Positions 16,890 through 26,640 of a DNA stretch of 64,000 nt are shown here, piece after piece (positions within the stretch are counted from its first letter, which is position 1; every line of letters begins with the position of its first letter). The stretch lies in the NCBI GenBank assembly GCA_002422605.1, contig DISW01000001.1:1-64000 (forward strand), in the 5' to 3' direction. The position numbers were made by a program, and so were the translations under genes. The notes under the pieces were generated by a model, which was not told the origin of the DNA, ran no database searches, and was given only the letters and a program-made list of their open reading frames with translations. Source of the DNA: Bacteriovoracaceae bacterium UBA6200. GTDB taxonomy: Bacteria > Bdellovibrionota > Bacteriovoracia > Bacteriovoracales > Bacteriovoracaceae.

Positions 16890-17732
16890 ATGAATATCGT
16901 ATTAATCATAATGTTTTTTTCTTTTTTAGACGTCCGAGCGGATGAACTCGTGTCACGGATTATTCATATTGATTTTAACGACGATAAAGATAAATCATCC
17001 CTGGTCTATCTTGCGTCAGGAAGGATTGTTAAAGCTAGTGATTCAAAAATAAAAAAACTTCTCGCAGGAGCAAATGTAGCGAATCGTAGGATTAAGTTTA
17101 AAATTGATAATCAGAGAAAGATTAAGAACGTTGTGTTTTTTTCGAAGAATGAAGTTGAAAAGAATGTTTTTAATTCTTCACCTGAAAATTTTTCTCCAGA
17201 AACATTCATCCCTTCTTTCTTAAAGAATATGGATCAAGCGAGATTGTTGTTTTCACAAGCGAAAGTAAATTATAAGGAATCTCAGTGTTATGACAAAGCG
17301 CATGTTTGGGCCTATGATTGGCGAATCCAAAGCAACGTTTACTCTTCAAAAATTTGGATTTTCTTCACACGCAAATATATAAGAGAATTTGATCATGGCT
17401 GGTGGTTCCACGTGGCGCCAATGGTTCATGTTGTACATGAGGGGGCCGTAAAAGAGAGAGTAATGGACCCAAAGTATGCAAAAGGGCCTTTAAAAATTAA
17501 TAGTTGGTCTGATATATTTATGAAAAATAAATCAAAATGTCCGGTCGTAATAAAATACGATGACCATGCTAATTATCCAGAAAGTGCATACTGTTTTTTA
17601 ATGAAGAGTAGTATGTATTATTATCAACCAATAGATTTGGAGCTTAAAGATCTTAAAGGCATCATTAGAAATAAATGGATCGAATCTGAAGTACGATATG
17701 CATTTGAAGATGCCTTTAATGTAAAAATTTAA
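16890..17732 (+). CDS. Secreted protein-glutaminase-like deamidase, copy 1
   Basis: 280 residues with a signal peptide (about 17) and a roughly 100-residue N-terminal region that could serve as a pro-domain. The catalytic region resembles Chryseobacterium protein-glutaminase: Cys133 in QCYDKAH, His174 in WFHVAPMVH, and Asp193 in VMDPKYAKGP, in the same order and context as its Cys-His-Asp triad. Protein-glutaminases deamidate glutamine side chains in proteins, releasing ammonia. A role on prey or envelope proteins is inference. The paralogue at 18111 has the same length and triad positions. Homology is by motif; no search was run. Confidence 0.78.
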   Translation: MNIVLIIMFFSFLDVRADELVSRIIHIDFNDDKDKSSLVYLASGRIVKASDSKIKKLLAGANVANRRIKFKIDNQRKIKNVVFFSKNEVEKNVFNSSPENFSPETFIPSFLKNMDQARLLFSQAKVNYKESQCYDKAHVWAYDWRIQSNVYSSKIWIFFTRKYIREFDHGWWFHVAPMVHVVHEGAVKERVMDPKYAKGPLKINSWSDIFMKNKSKCPVVIKYDDHANYPESAYCFLMKSSMYYYQPIDLELKDLKGIIRNKWIESEVRYAFEDAFNVKI

Positions 17733-17750
17733 AGAGGTAACTGGGTTAAG

Positions 17751-18059
17751 ATGAAGAATGGCATTCTTTTGCTGCTATTGTTTTTTTCGGGTATGCACAT
17801 TAGTGACTGTTGTAATATTTTGCTAGCAGGAAAGAATGACAGCTCTTCCCACGTTCTTTCCTCGGATTTTCAAATAAACGATTCTCAAGCTGAGAAATGT
17901 CATTGTGATTTCTCTTGCTTTAGAGATTTCTTTTTCTCTTCTCCTCCTACGTTTGTACTTGTATACACTACTTCTGTTGTTGTTTTTAAAGATACTGTAG
18001 AGTTTGTTAAAGCAATATTTCCTGAGCTGTTACTGCCACCGCCAAACATTTATTATTAG
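17751..18059 (+). CDS. Small Cys-rich exported protein, second copy
   Basis: 102 residues: signal peptide (about 20) with DCC near the cleavage region, a polar stretch, a KCHCDFSC cluster, a hydrophobic segment and a Pro-rich tail (LLPPPNIYY). It matches the layout and length of the protein at 16345 but sequence identity is low. It follows the first glutaminase-like gene by 18 bases and precedes the second, so the unit small protein plus enzyme is repeated twice. It could be a metal-binding or enzyme-associated factor; this is inference. Confidence 0.5.
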   Translation: MKNGILLLLLFFSGMHISDCCNILLAGKNDSSSHVLSSDFQINDSQAEKCHCDFSCFRDFFFSSPPTFVLVYTTSVVVFKDTVEFVKAIFPELLLPPPNIYY

Positions 18060-18110
18060 CTGATATCTTCTTGTTGATCTAATACTTTTAAAATCATATG
18101 GAGTATGATT

Positions 18111-18953
18111 ATGAAATTTTTATGTCTAATCTTGATATTTACCTCAACAACGGTTTTTGGAAAAAATTTTTACAGGACAAATATATATGATGTTGATTAT
18201 GGTTTGCCTGGGGAAGAAATACTCGTTCTCTTAGGAAATGGCCGTGTTGCCAAAACAAATCCCGATAAAACTGATTATTTGTATATCCTTTCTGAATCGA
18301 AACGATTGAAAAAGGAACTCGGTATAACATTGAACAAGGATCGTTACATAGTAAGTATTGAAATTCTTTCCGCTTCGACTCATTCAGAATTTATTCCTAA
18401 AGAAAGAAATGCTGCTATCAGCACTTACATACCCACAACAATATCTAATATGAGTACAGCCCAGAAGTATCATAATAAGGGCAGACATAGTCCTAAAGAA
18501 TCGCAGTGTTTTAACAGGGCATTAATATGGAGTTATGAATGGTACAAAGACCACAGTCTAAAATCGATGCATATGTTTATCTTTTTCACAAGAAATTATA
18601 TTAGAACTTACAATTTTGAGTGGTGGTGGCATATTGCACCTTATGTTCATGTCATGCAAGAAGGCAAAGTAGTTGAACGTTTAATGGACATCAAATATAC
18701 GAGGGGACCGGTAACTGTTCGACAGTGGACTGATATATTTATGAGAAACGATGCTCAATGTCGGGTTGTGACAAAATACTCAGACTATGCAGATTACCCT
18801 TATACTGGTGATTGTTACCTAATGAGGACTAGTATGTATTATTACCAACCATCTGAGCTGGAGATGCATGAGGCCTGGGGATTTACAAAAAACAATTTCA
18901 AGCGTGACCAATTGAAAGAAGCGTACAGAGAAGCCTTCGATTTAGGTTTTTAG
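18111..18953 (+). CDS. Secreted protein-glutaminase-like deamidase, copy 2
   Basis: 280 residues from the ATG at 18111, seven bases after GGAG; a Met two codons earlier is too close. Signal peptide to about residue 17. The triad is Cys133 (SQCFNRAL), His174 (WWHIAPYVH) and Asp193 (LMDIKYTRGP), the same residue numbers as the paralogue at 16890. The C-terminal SMYYYQP motif is also shared. The His following the active-site Cys segment in copy 1 (DKAH) is Leu here. Probable role is glutamine deamidation of extracellular or periplasmic proteins. Confidence 0.75.
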   Translation: MKFLCLILIFTSTTVFGKNFYRTNIYDVDYGLPGEEILVLLGNGRVAKTNPDKTDYLYILSESKRLKKELGITLNKDRYIVSIEILSASTHSEFIPKERNAAISTYIPTTISNMSTAQKYHNKGRHSPKESQCFNRALIWSYEWYKDHSLKSMHMFIFFTRNYIRTYNFEWWWHIAPYVHVMQEGKVVERLMDIKYTRGPVTVRQWTDIFMRNDAQCRVVTKYSDYADYPYTGDCYLMRTSMYYYQPSELEMHEAWGFTKNNFKRDQLKEAYREAFDLGF

Positions 18954-18982
18954 CATAATGAAAATATGATCGTGTTTTAATC

Positions 18983-19020
18983 ATCCTCTTGTTCATAAGG
19001 TTTGTTTTGAACAAGAGGAT
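18983..19020. terminator. Hairpin between convergent genes
   Basis: Perfect 12-bp arms, 18983-18994 and 19009-19020, with a 14-base loop. It lies between the plus-strand glutaminase gene and the minus-strand L,D-transpeptidase-like gene and could end transcription from both sides, although no long T-run follows. Confidence 0.5.
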
Positions 19021-19088
19021 ATATCAAATCCTACGATGATGTTCAGGTAAGATATGAACCATCTGCTTACTATCACTTCAATGATATA

Positions 19089-20318
19089 TTATCTGATTCC
19101 AAATTCTTCAAGCTCGTCTAATGTAACTGGTGAATTCTTATCGTTAGTTTCCACAATGTAGAGAATTCCTTTTACTTGAGGTTCATTTTGATAAATAGGG
19201 GGTAGCTCCATAGCTTTCATGACAGAATCTAAGAGATTTCTTTGGTCTCTGTATGTTACCCCTTCATAGGTATTTTCTCTTTGTGAGATACATCCGAGAG
19301 TTCTTCTAAATGGATAATAGGAAGTGCTTGAATCAGGATTTATTCTTCCGCTTCCATGTATCCTGAATAGATTCCGGCCAATGTCTCTCGCAATCAAAGT
19401 TGCTTTCCACCAATCATGATTCCATGAGCTTTTAGGTAACAATTCCTTAATTAAAACCTCGTCTTTTGACTTAGGCACAAAGTTCAAAATCATCCTTCGG
19501 AATTTCCCATATGAAAGCTGTTGGTCTGCAACCGGCATTACTGAATTGATGGTGAAAATTCCAGCTGGTGTGTTCCCATTTCGTTGGTAACTTGGAAGTC
19601 CAGTCTGTGCTGATGCAAGAGCAGGATTGCTCCAGAGACTTCCGTCTTCCCTGCGGACCTCGATTCCGTTGATGTCCTTCATAACCATTAGACACGGATA
19701 AAGGCGATTCTGCCGGCAAAACATAAATATTTTAACACTTTTAATGTATTCACCACCCATGTATGTCGTTACATCTGGCGTATTAAAATATAGATCTGTC
19801 ACAATCTCTGAAAGTATATCACTTTTACTTTCATTCTCTTGAGCAATATCTGAATATGCATCATGCAAACTGGCCAAATCAATTACTCTCTTATGGCCGC
19901 TTGATAATAATAAGTCTTCATGAGCTGCCAATATGTATATTAGTTTTGTCTCCACAATGGGCTTCCGTAGTTCGTTTAAAAGATTCTCGTGAAGATTGAA
20001 ATCCAAAAATTGCATTTCACCATATTTTATTTTCAATATAGAAAGTCTTAGTCTTTCTATTAATCCAAAATAAAATGTCGAAGTCTGGTTTAAGTTTTCG
20101 AGCTTTTGCGGAGTTATTTCCTCTTGAAGTGAATCCCAGTAAGCATCTACTAATAAGGTTTGCTCAAAAGTAGAAATAGGACTTAAAAAATTGTCCTCAT
20201 AATTGACTTCTGAAAAGTTATATTTGAATTCTAAATAAAGTCTTTCTTCAACTACGGTAGAATCTTTTGCAAATGCAGTAAATGAAGAGATAAGTAAAAA
20301 AGTAAGAAAAAATTTCAT
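19089..20318 (-). CDS. L,D-transpeptidase-like (YkuD) exported protein
   Basis: 409 residues from the ATG at 20318, preceded by GAGG; the upstream TTG/ATG reading to 20357 lacks a site. Signal peptide MKFFLTFLLISSFTAFA, then a 180-residue helical region. The C-terminal domain has FRIHGSGR...TLGCIS, the H-G...G-C pattern of YkuD L,D-transpeptidases, with Cys as nucleophile. Such enzymes cross-link or remodel peptidoglycan in the periplasm; predatory bacteria carry many. The SHGC motif is altered to TLGC. The gene stands alone on the minus strand. Confidence 0.72.
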   Translation of the reverse strand: MKFFLTFLLISSFTAFAKDSTVVEERLYLEFKYNFSEVNYEDNFLSPISTFEQTLLVDAYWDSLQEEITPQKLENLNQTSTFYFGLIERLRLSILKIKYGEMQFLDFNLHENLLNELRKPIVETKLIYILAAHEDLLLSSGHKRVIDLASLHDAYSDIAQENESKSDILSEIVTDLYFNTPDVTTYMGGEYIKSVKIFMFCRQNRLYPCLMVMKDINGIEVRREDGSLWSNPALASAQTGLPSYQRNGNTPAGIFTINSVMPVADQQLSYGKFRRMILNFVPKSKDEVLIKELLPKSSWNHDWWKATLIARDIGRNLFRIHGSGRINPDSSTSYYPFRRTLGCISQRENTYEGVTYRDQRNLLDSVMKAMELPPIYQNEPQVKGILYIVETNDKNSPVTLDELEEFGIR

Positions 20319-20357
20319 CAAATTAACCTCACGTTGTTTGATAATCAACGCTAACAC

Positions 20358-20835
20358 TTATAAGGGGAGAGAAACAATTGGTTTTAATTATATGTTCTAT
20401 GATGCAAGATAATTTAAGTTAAAAAGATAAGTTTGCGGAGCGCCTAAATGCACAGAAATAAAGAAATTATTCTTCTTTTATAATATTGTCTCAGATAGTG
20501 CGGCCTTTTTCGCCATGGTATTTCTTGAACTACGTTTTCTTTGTGTGGTTGGTTTTTTGTCATTATCCGCATTCTTCATGCTCTTCGCTTTGTTAATTCC
20601 TTCAAAGAAAATTTATAAATCCTCATCCTCCTGTGCAAGATGCTGTCGTGCCAACGTACGTGCCCTTAAATAAGAATTCCTTATTTGCAAAAAACTTTTT
20701 ATTTTAATTCTACTGCCCCGAACCTTGTTAAAGGCATAGCTGTTAAGCGTATAGGTCCGGGATGAAATCAAGTCAACATAGTAGAAGTTGTTTCTGGGAT
20801 TAAAACTCCTCGATAACTATTTAAACCTGCCAAAC
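20358..20835. other. Intergenic region with small basic ORFs, possibly remnants
   Basis: Downstream of the metal ATPase on the minus strand are open stretches that read like protein. One runs from about 20800 to 20613 and ends in TLARQHLAQEDEDL without a clear start. A 33-codon ORF (20579-20478, MKNADNDKKPTTQRKRSSR) follows. The second has no well-placed ribosome site. They may be small genes at the operon end or decayed ones; I cannot assign a function. Confidence 0.3.
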
Positions 20836-23034
20836 TTATGTTTTGTGAGGATCCAGCTTCAGTAATCTTAAAGAATTAAAAATCACAAACAACGATGCTC
20901 CCATGTCTGATGCCACTGCCATCCAAAGGGTGGTGAGGTTTAAAAAGGCCAATACAAAGAACACTAATTTCAAACCAATGGCGAAATAGATGTTGAAACG
21001 AATTATATTAAGAACTTTCTTACCATGATTGATTGCACGAGGAATTTCAAAGATATCATCTTTCATCAAAGCAACATCCGCGGTTTCAATAGCAGTATCA
21101 CTTCCCGCCACTCCCATGGCAAATCCGATAGAGGCATGAGCAAGTGCTGGAGCATCATTAACACCGTCACCAACCATGCCAACGTGCTTATATTTGGACA
21201 CAAGGACCTTAATTTCCCGAACCTTATCATCGGGAAGCAAAGCTCCTTTCGCATCATCAATTCCAACTTCTTTTGCTACGGCATCGACTGTTCTTTGATT
21301 GTCACCACTGAGCATAACGACCTGTTTTATTCCTGCTCTGTGAAAATTTTGTATGGCATCTCTAATTCTTGGTCTCAATGTGTCCGCTAGTGCAAAGACT
21401 GCTAAAATCTCACCCTTGCATCCATCGTGGGGAGCATGACCTAACACCACGACTGACATGGACTTTGCTTCCACAGATTCAAGATATCTTTCTACTTCAG
21501 GTCCACAAATGCCGAACTCGTGGGCCAATTTGTGATTTCCCACAAAGTAAGAGTGATCTTTTATTTTTCCTTCTGCTCCTTTTCCAGTAATGTTGCGAAA
21601 TTCGTGCGGGTGAATAAACTTAATGTTTCGTTCATCCGCATACCGGAGGACAGCGAGAGCGAGTGGGTGAGTTGAGACGCTTTCCAGACTTGCGGCCAGA
21701 AAGATTGCTTCTTCTTCAGTCATCTGAGCGAATAATTTAAATTCTGTTACAGAAGGATTACCATTAGTTAATGTTCCGGTTTTATCCAGTGCCACTGCCT
21801 TTAACTTTCCAAGTTCTTCCAGGAAAATGCCGCCTTTTACAAGGATTCCATTACGTGCAAGAGAAGTTAAACCGGAAACAACAGAAACGGGAGTGGCAAT
21901 GACAAGTGCACACGGGCAACCAATGACTAAGAGAACAAGGCCCTTATAGATCCAATCATCCCAATTACCGTTCAAGAAGACGGGAGGAAGTATTGCTACT
22001 AGAAATGCAAAGGCCATAACAGTTGGAGTATAGATTGATGCAAATTTGTCCACAAAGCGCTGAGAAGGGGCCTTTTGGGTTTGAGCATCTTCGATTAAAG
22101 ATATGATTTTGGAAATCTTTGTATCTTGAAAGGCTTTGGAAGCTTTTATTTTCAGCACGCCCGATTCGTTGATTGTTCCGGCCCACACTGAATCTCCGAT
22201 ATTTTTCTCTTCAGCTCTTGATTCACCCGTTAGTGAAGCCTGGTTCACGCTTGAATTTCCTTGAACGACTTCACCATCAACAGGAATATTCTCACCTGGT
22301 CTTACCAGAACCACGTCTCCCACTTTAATTTGTGCGACAACAATAGGAATAGTAGAACCATCTGTTTGGAGAAGAAGGGCCTCATCTGGAGTTACTTTTA
22401 ATACTTCGTGGATTGCTCTTCTGGCCCGAGCAACACTTAAAGCTTCCAGGAGTTCGGCCAGCGCAAAGAGAAATACCACGCTCGCAGCTTCGGAGTATTC
22501 CTTAATCAAATACGCCCCTACAACTGCCACTGACATTAAAACGTTCATATCAAGGCGAAAGGTCCGCAAAGAGCGAAAGGCCTTCGGGAAAATCAAGACT
22601 CCACCGAGGAGAGTTGATAAACTGTAAAAAGCCAAATGAAGGTTAGAACTTCCTACTTCCATCCAGTCAAATATCAAGCCTAGAGTTAAGGTTATCCCTG
22701 AAGCGGCAACAAGCATTACCCTTTGAGTATGATCATGGAAAAAGCTTTTACTGGACTCCTGAACAATCTTAACCCCTGTTTTTTGAATAAGAGATTTTAT
22801 TGTTTCTTCTTTCACGCCCTTTTGATGGTAAACAGTAACAGTTTCATTCATGAGATTGGTATTAACCCGATCAATGCCTTCTAACTTTAAGGCATTTTGA
22901 ATCGCAGCTACTTCATCAGCGCAGTCCATTCCTGAAACCTTGAAGCTTGTCATGATGCTATCTAAGGGAGGAGCATGAGTAGATGTATTAAACGAGGCTT
23001 CATTATTAGCTTTAGGTGTGCAACATTCTTTCAT
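20836..23034 (-). CDS. zntA: P1B-2-type Zn/Cd/Pb-exporting ATPase
   Basis: 732 residues from the ATG at 23034, after an AGAGGA site. The N-terminus has KECC and a heavy-metal-associated domain whose motif is GMDCADEV, with the second Cys replaced. The membrane CPC motif (GCPCALV), phosphorylation site DKTGTLT and GDGVNDAP hinge are all present. In the last helices, N-x7-K and DMG match the P1B-2 subgroup that exports Zn, Cd and Pb from the cytoplasm. It is the distal gene of the minus-strand metal operon, 97 bases after the lipoprotein gene. The symbol is by subgroup, not orthology. Confidence 0.9.
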   Translation of the reverse strand: MKECCTPKANNEASFNTSTHAPPLDSIMTSFKVSGMDCADEVAAIQNALKLEGIDRVNTNLMNETVTVYHQKGVKEETIKSLIQKTGVKIVQESSKSFFHDHTQRVMLVAASGITLTLGLIFDWMEVGSSNLHLAFYSLSTLLGGVLIFPKAFRSLRTFRLDMNVLMSVAVVGAYLIKEYSEAASVVFLFALAELLEALSVARARRAIHEVLKVTPDEALLLQTDGSTIPIVVAQIKVGDVVLVRPGENIPVDGEVVQGNSSVNQASLTGESRAEEKNIGDSVWAGTINESGVLKIKASKAFQDTKISKIISLIEDAQTQKAPSQRFVDKFASIYTPTVMAFAFLVAILPPVFLNGNWDDWIYKGLVLLVIGCPCALVIATPVSVVSGLTSLARNGILVKGGIFLEELGKLKAVALDKTGTLTNGNPSVTEFKLFAQMTEEEAIFLAASLESVSTHPLALAVLRYADERNIKFIHPHEFRNITGKGAEGKIKDHSYFVGNHKLAHEFGICGPEVERYLESVEAKSMSVVVLGHAPHDGCKGEILAVFALADTLRPRIRDAIQNFHRAGIKQVVMLSGDNQRTVDAVAKEVGIDDAKGALLPDDKVREIKVLVSKYKHVGMVGDGVNDAPALAHASIGFAMGVAGSDTAIETADVALMKDDIFEIPRAINHGKKVLNIIRFNIYFAIGLKLVFFVLAFLNLTTLWMAVASDMGASLFVIFNSLRLLKLDPHKT

Positions 23035-23131
23035 GATTCCTCTTTTCTTAAACATTATTACATAAGCTAGTATGTGATTTGTTATCTTCATCTTCTTTAT
23101 TTGCTTTTCATGTTTTCTCTTTTAGTCTGTT

Positions 23132-23452
23132 CTAACGACGAGTCGCATTTTCCCAGTTGTTGTTCGCTTCCTTTACATGCTCATCCAGATGTGTCTTGAA
23201 TTTCTCCATCTTTTCTTTTGAAGAAAAATAGTATTTCCTTCCTCCATGAGTTAGTGTGAATTCCTCTTTTCCCTCCACATGAGTATCACCCTCCATGACA
23301 GCATGAGCACACTTTTTTTCAAAAGCCTCTTTTGCATCTTTTGAGCATTTTTTACATCCAGCCTTATCATCATGGTGATGATGGGGTGATTTTTTATGGT
23401 GATGCGAGCATGAGAAAGCTAAAAATAAAAACAATAAATAAATGATTTTCAT
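23132..23452 (-). CDS. His-rich lipoprotein with YHS-like metal-binding domain
   Basis: 106 residues. The signal peptide ends in a lipobox (LAFSC). Straight after the lipid anchor come two His clusters (SHHHKK and PHHHHDD) and CKKC. The C-terminal half (CAHAVMEGDTHVEGK...HGGRKYYFSS) matches the YHS/TRASH-type metal-binding pattern. It lies between the RND pump gene and the P-type ATPase gene in the same direction, so a periplasmic metal-binding or chaperone role is likely. Confidence 0.75.
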   Translation of the reverse strand: MKIIYLLFLFLAFSCSHHHKKSPHHHHDDKAGCKKCSKDAKEAFEKKCAHAVMEGDTHVEGKEEFTLTHGGRKYYFSSKEKMEKFKTHLDEHVKEANNNWENATRR

Positions 23453-23494
23453 ACAGTATTCCTGGTAATTTTTTTATAAACATTAAACAAATTT

Positions 23495-26400
23495 TCAAGC
23501 AATTTCTTCCATTGGTGGCTTCATATACTTAAAGAAAAGTCTATAGAGCGCAGGCAGTACCACCAGGGTAAGGGCAGTGGCCGTGAGCATTCCACCTACT
23601 ACCACGGTTGCCAGCGGTTTTTGAACCTCAGCACCTAGACCAGTGGCAAACATCATGGGCAAGAAGCCGAAGATATCGGCCAGGGCCGTCATGAGCACTG
23701 GCCTTAATCGTGACATTGATCCAATTTCAGCGATTTCATCCGGCGTATGTCCTTCTTTATACAGATGATTGAAGTACGAAACAATCACCACTCCATTTAA
23801 GATGGAGATCCCTGATAGAGCAATAAAGCCGACTCCTGCGGAGATACTGAACGGAACATCCAGAATATTCAGAGATATTACTCCGCCGAGTAGGGCCATA
23901 GGAGCGCACATAAAGATCAGTACCACCTGAGCAATATTTCTGAAGGCAGCAAAAAGCATGGCGATAATGATGAGCATAGCTAACGGTACCAAAATCGCAA
24001 GCCTTTCCTTGGCCTGCTGCAGGTTCTTAAAGCTCCCCCCCCATTCAATATAGTATCCTTCAGGAAGCTTAATGGCTTCTTCTACCTTGGCCTTTGCGGT
24101 ATTAACAAAAGTCTCTATGTCTCTGGTCTCAGGGTTAATCAAAACAGCAACCCGTCTCTGTGAGTTCTCTCGGCTAATAGATGTAAATGTATCTACTATA
24201 TCAATTTTCGTTACCTGCTCAATTGGTACAGTGTACCCCTCTGAAATTCCTACTGGTAACTGACGGATAGTTGCAATGTTTTCTCTCTCAGTTTCGGAAA
24301 GTCTAGTGACAATTGGAAAGCGACGAACGCCCTCATAGATGTAACCGATTTCCTTCCCACCAATCGCAGTGTTTATCGTGTCAAGAACCGGTCTCGCAGT
24401 GACGCCGAGATTCGCAAGATCGTTCATCTTTGGCGTATATTGGATCATGGGGGATTTCCCCTTGGATTCGGATTCCACTTCTCCTGAGCCAGGAATTGAG
24501 GCAACAATCCCCGAAACCTTTTGTGCATATTCCATGATTTTGTCTAAATCTTCACCGAAGATCTTGGCCGAGACATCCGCCCTTGTTCCTTCTAGTAGCT
24601 CATTAAATCTTAGCTCAACCGGTTGAGAGATCAGCAGGGTCTGTGCAGGAACATGCAATTCAAGCTTCTTCTTAATTGCATCGATTAGATCGTCCTTCGT
24701 TTTGATCTTTCCTTTAGGCCAGTCTTTGATTTTCTTTAACATGATGTAAGAATCTGAGATGTTCACACCCATGGGGTCCGTCGCAACTTCAGCAGCACCA
24801 GTACGGGCAAAAACGTTCTGGACCTGTGGGAAGGTATTGATGACTTTCTCAGAAAGCATCTGGAGTTTAACAGAGTTTTGGGTTGTGATGTTCGCTGGGC
24901 GAATGAATTGGATAGCAAAATCTCCCTCGTTCAACTGAGGAATGAATTCTGAACCCAACCGTGAGAAAAAGAAAACACCTGCAACGATTGAGGCAAGTCC
25001 GATTCCCAGAACCACTTTCCGGTACTCAAGTCCTTTGAGCAGGAAAGGGTGGAAAATTTTCTCCGCGATCCGCATGAGGATAGGTTTATTCTCTTTAGTC
25101 TTCCCACTCAAGAAAGTCGCTGCTAGCGCAGGAACAAGAGTAAAAGAAAGGAGGAGGGCGCTGGCAAGGGCCATAAGAAAGGTTTGCGCCATAGGCCCGA
25201 ACATCTTTCCTTCTATACCAGTTAGAGCAAATATTGGAATAAAAACCACCATGACCACCAATTCGCCAAACCCAGCAGCTGTACGAATTTCAATTGAGGC
25301 TTCAGTAACATAGTGTTTCACTTCTTTTCTCGTTAGTTCACGACCGTGCTCTTTACCAGCCTTTTCCAAGCGGCGAACACAGTTCTCGATAACGATAACC
25401 GCTCCATCGATGATGATACCAAAGTCCAAGGCCCCCAAACTCATGAGGTTCCCTGAAACCTTCATCCACTTCATGAGAATGAATGTAATAAGAAGGGCGA
25501 TGGGAATAATAAAGGATGTGATTAAAGCAGCACGCAAGTTTCCAAGGAGGAGAATGAGGATCACCATCACAAGTCCGGCCCCCATGAGAAGGCTGTGTTC
25601 AACTGTTCCAAGAGTAGCATTCACCATATCGGAACGATCATAAAGGGTTTTAAGCTCAACCCATTCGGGTATATCCTTCTTAATTTCCTGGAGTCTCGCG
25701 TCGACAGAAAGGGCCACAGTCCGGCTGTTTTCACCGAGAAGCATAAATGTAGTTCCAATGATGCTTTCTTCTCCGTTAACAGTTGCGGCACCTGTCCGGA
25801 TCTGCTTATCGAACTTTACGTTGGCAATATCTTTAACTTTAATGACCCGATAGTCGGAAAGTCTCTTCACAACGACATTTTCAATCTGTTCAAAATTCTG
25901 AAGAAGACCATTTCCTCGCACTAGGAGTTGTTCACCTGTTTGCTGGATATAACCGCCACCAACGTTTTGGTTAGTCGTTTCGATAGCATTTTCAATGTCA
26001 TCGAAATGAATTCCAAAAGTGGCCATTTTCTTTATATCTGGCTGAATGAAAAATTGTTTTTCATATCCTCCTATCGTATTAACTTCGACGACGCCCTTAA
26101 CGTTTAATAAACGGGGTTTAATAAACCAGTCCTGGAGGGATCTAAGCTCCATTAACTGAATTAATCTTTTCTCTGGATCAGTTTCGGGCTTCTTTGCTTC
26201 AACTGCATAGTGGTAAATCTCTCCTAGACCAGTACTTATAGGCCCCATTTCAGGTGTAACACCTTTAGGGAGCTCAAGGTTCTGAAGCTTTTCACTTACC
26301 AGCTGTCTGGACTTGAGAACGTCAGCATCATCATTGAAGATAACTGTTACCTGCGAGATTCCAAAGCGTGATACTGATCGGATGGTTTCCACGTCAGGGA

Positions 26401-26626
26401 TCCCGTTCATCGCGTATTCGATTGGAAACGTCACCATTCTCTCAATTTCCTCAGGCACTAATCCAGTAACTTGAGTATTGATTTGTACCTGTGTATTTGT
26501 AATGTCAGGAACTGCATCAATGGAAAGAGTCTCAAAGGCACGTAGACCAAGGAGAATGAGAAGGATTGTCATCAAAAAGACGAACAACCTATTTTTTACT
26601 GAGAAATGTATAATTTGATTAATCAT
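23495..26626 (-). CDS. czcA: CzcA-type heavy-metal RND efflux pump
   Basis: 1043 residues, the normal length of HME-RND inner-membrane pumps. The N-terminus (FSVKNRLFVFL) and NTQVQINTQVTGLVPEEIE are typical. In transmembrane helix 4 the sequence LGALDFGIIIDGAVIVIEN has the D...D/E pattern of CzcA-type divalent-cation pumps, unlike the CusA pattern. It should export Zn, Co or Cd by proton exchange across both membranes with the neighbouring adaptor and outer-membrane proteins. It starts 14 bases after the adaptor gene. Confidence 0.92.
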   Translation of the reverse strand: MINQIIHFSVKNRLFVFLMTILLILLGLRAFETLSIDAVPDITNTQVQINTQVTGLVPEEIERMVTFPIEYAMNGIPDVETIRSVSRFGISQVTVIFNDDADVLKSRQLVSEKLQNLELPKGVTPEMGPISTGLGEIYHYAVEAKKPETDPEKRLIQLMELRSLQDWFIKPRLLNVKGVVEVNTIGGYEKQFFIQPDIKKMATFGIHFDDIENAIETTNQNVGGGYIQQTGEQLLVRGNGLLQNFEQIENVVVKRLSDYRVIKVKDIANVKFDKQIRTGAATVNGEESIIGTTFMLLGENSRTVALSVDARLQEIKKDIPEWVELKTLYDRSDMVNATLGTVEHSLLMGAGLVMVILILLLGNLRAALITSFIIPIALLITFILMKWMKVSGNLMSLGALDFGIIIDGAVIVIENCVRRLEKAGKEHGRELTRKEVKHYVTEASIEIRTAAGFGELVVMVVFIPIFALTGIEGKMFGPMAQTFLMALASALLLSFTLVPALAATFLSGKTKENKPILMRIAEKIFHPFLLKGLEYRKVVLGIGLASIVAGVFFFSRLGSEFIPQLNEGDFAIQFIRPANITTQNSVKLQMLSEKVINTFPQVQNVFARTGAAEVATDPMGVNISDSYIMLKKIKDWPKGKIKTKDDLIDAIKKKLELHVPAQTLLISQPVELRFNELLEGTRADVSAKIFGEDLDKIMEYAQKVSGIVASIPGSGEVESESKGKSPMIQYTPKMNDLANLGVTARPVLDTINTAIGGKEIGYIYEGVRRFPIVTRLSETERENIATIRQLPVGISEGYTVPIEQVTKIDIVDTFTSISRENSQRRVAVLINPETRDIETFVNTAKAKVEEAIKLPEGYYIEWGGSFKNLQQAKERLAILVPLAMLIIIAMLFAAFRNIAQVVLIFMCAPMALLGGVISLNILDVPFSISAGVGFIALSGISILNGVVIVSYFNHLYKEGHTPDEIAEIGSMSRLRPVLMTALADIFGFLPMMFATGLGAEVQKPLATVVVGGMLTATALTLVVLPALYRLFFKYMKPPMEEIA

Positions 26627-26640
26627 TAGATTATTTCCTG

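Noticed and set aside
20512..20523. 12-base match GCCATGGTATTT to the DNA after the element 2 integrase, as attachment repeat
   Set aside because: A 12-base match is expected by chance in a window this size, and it lies in no position consistent with an element end.
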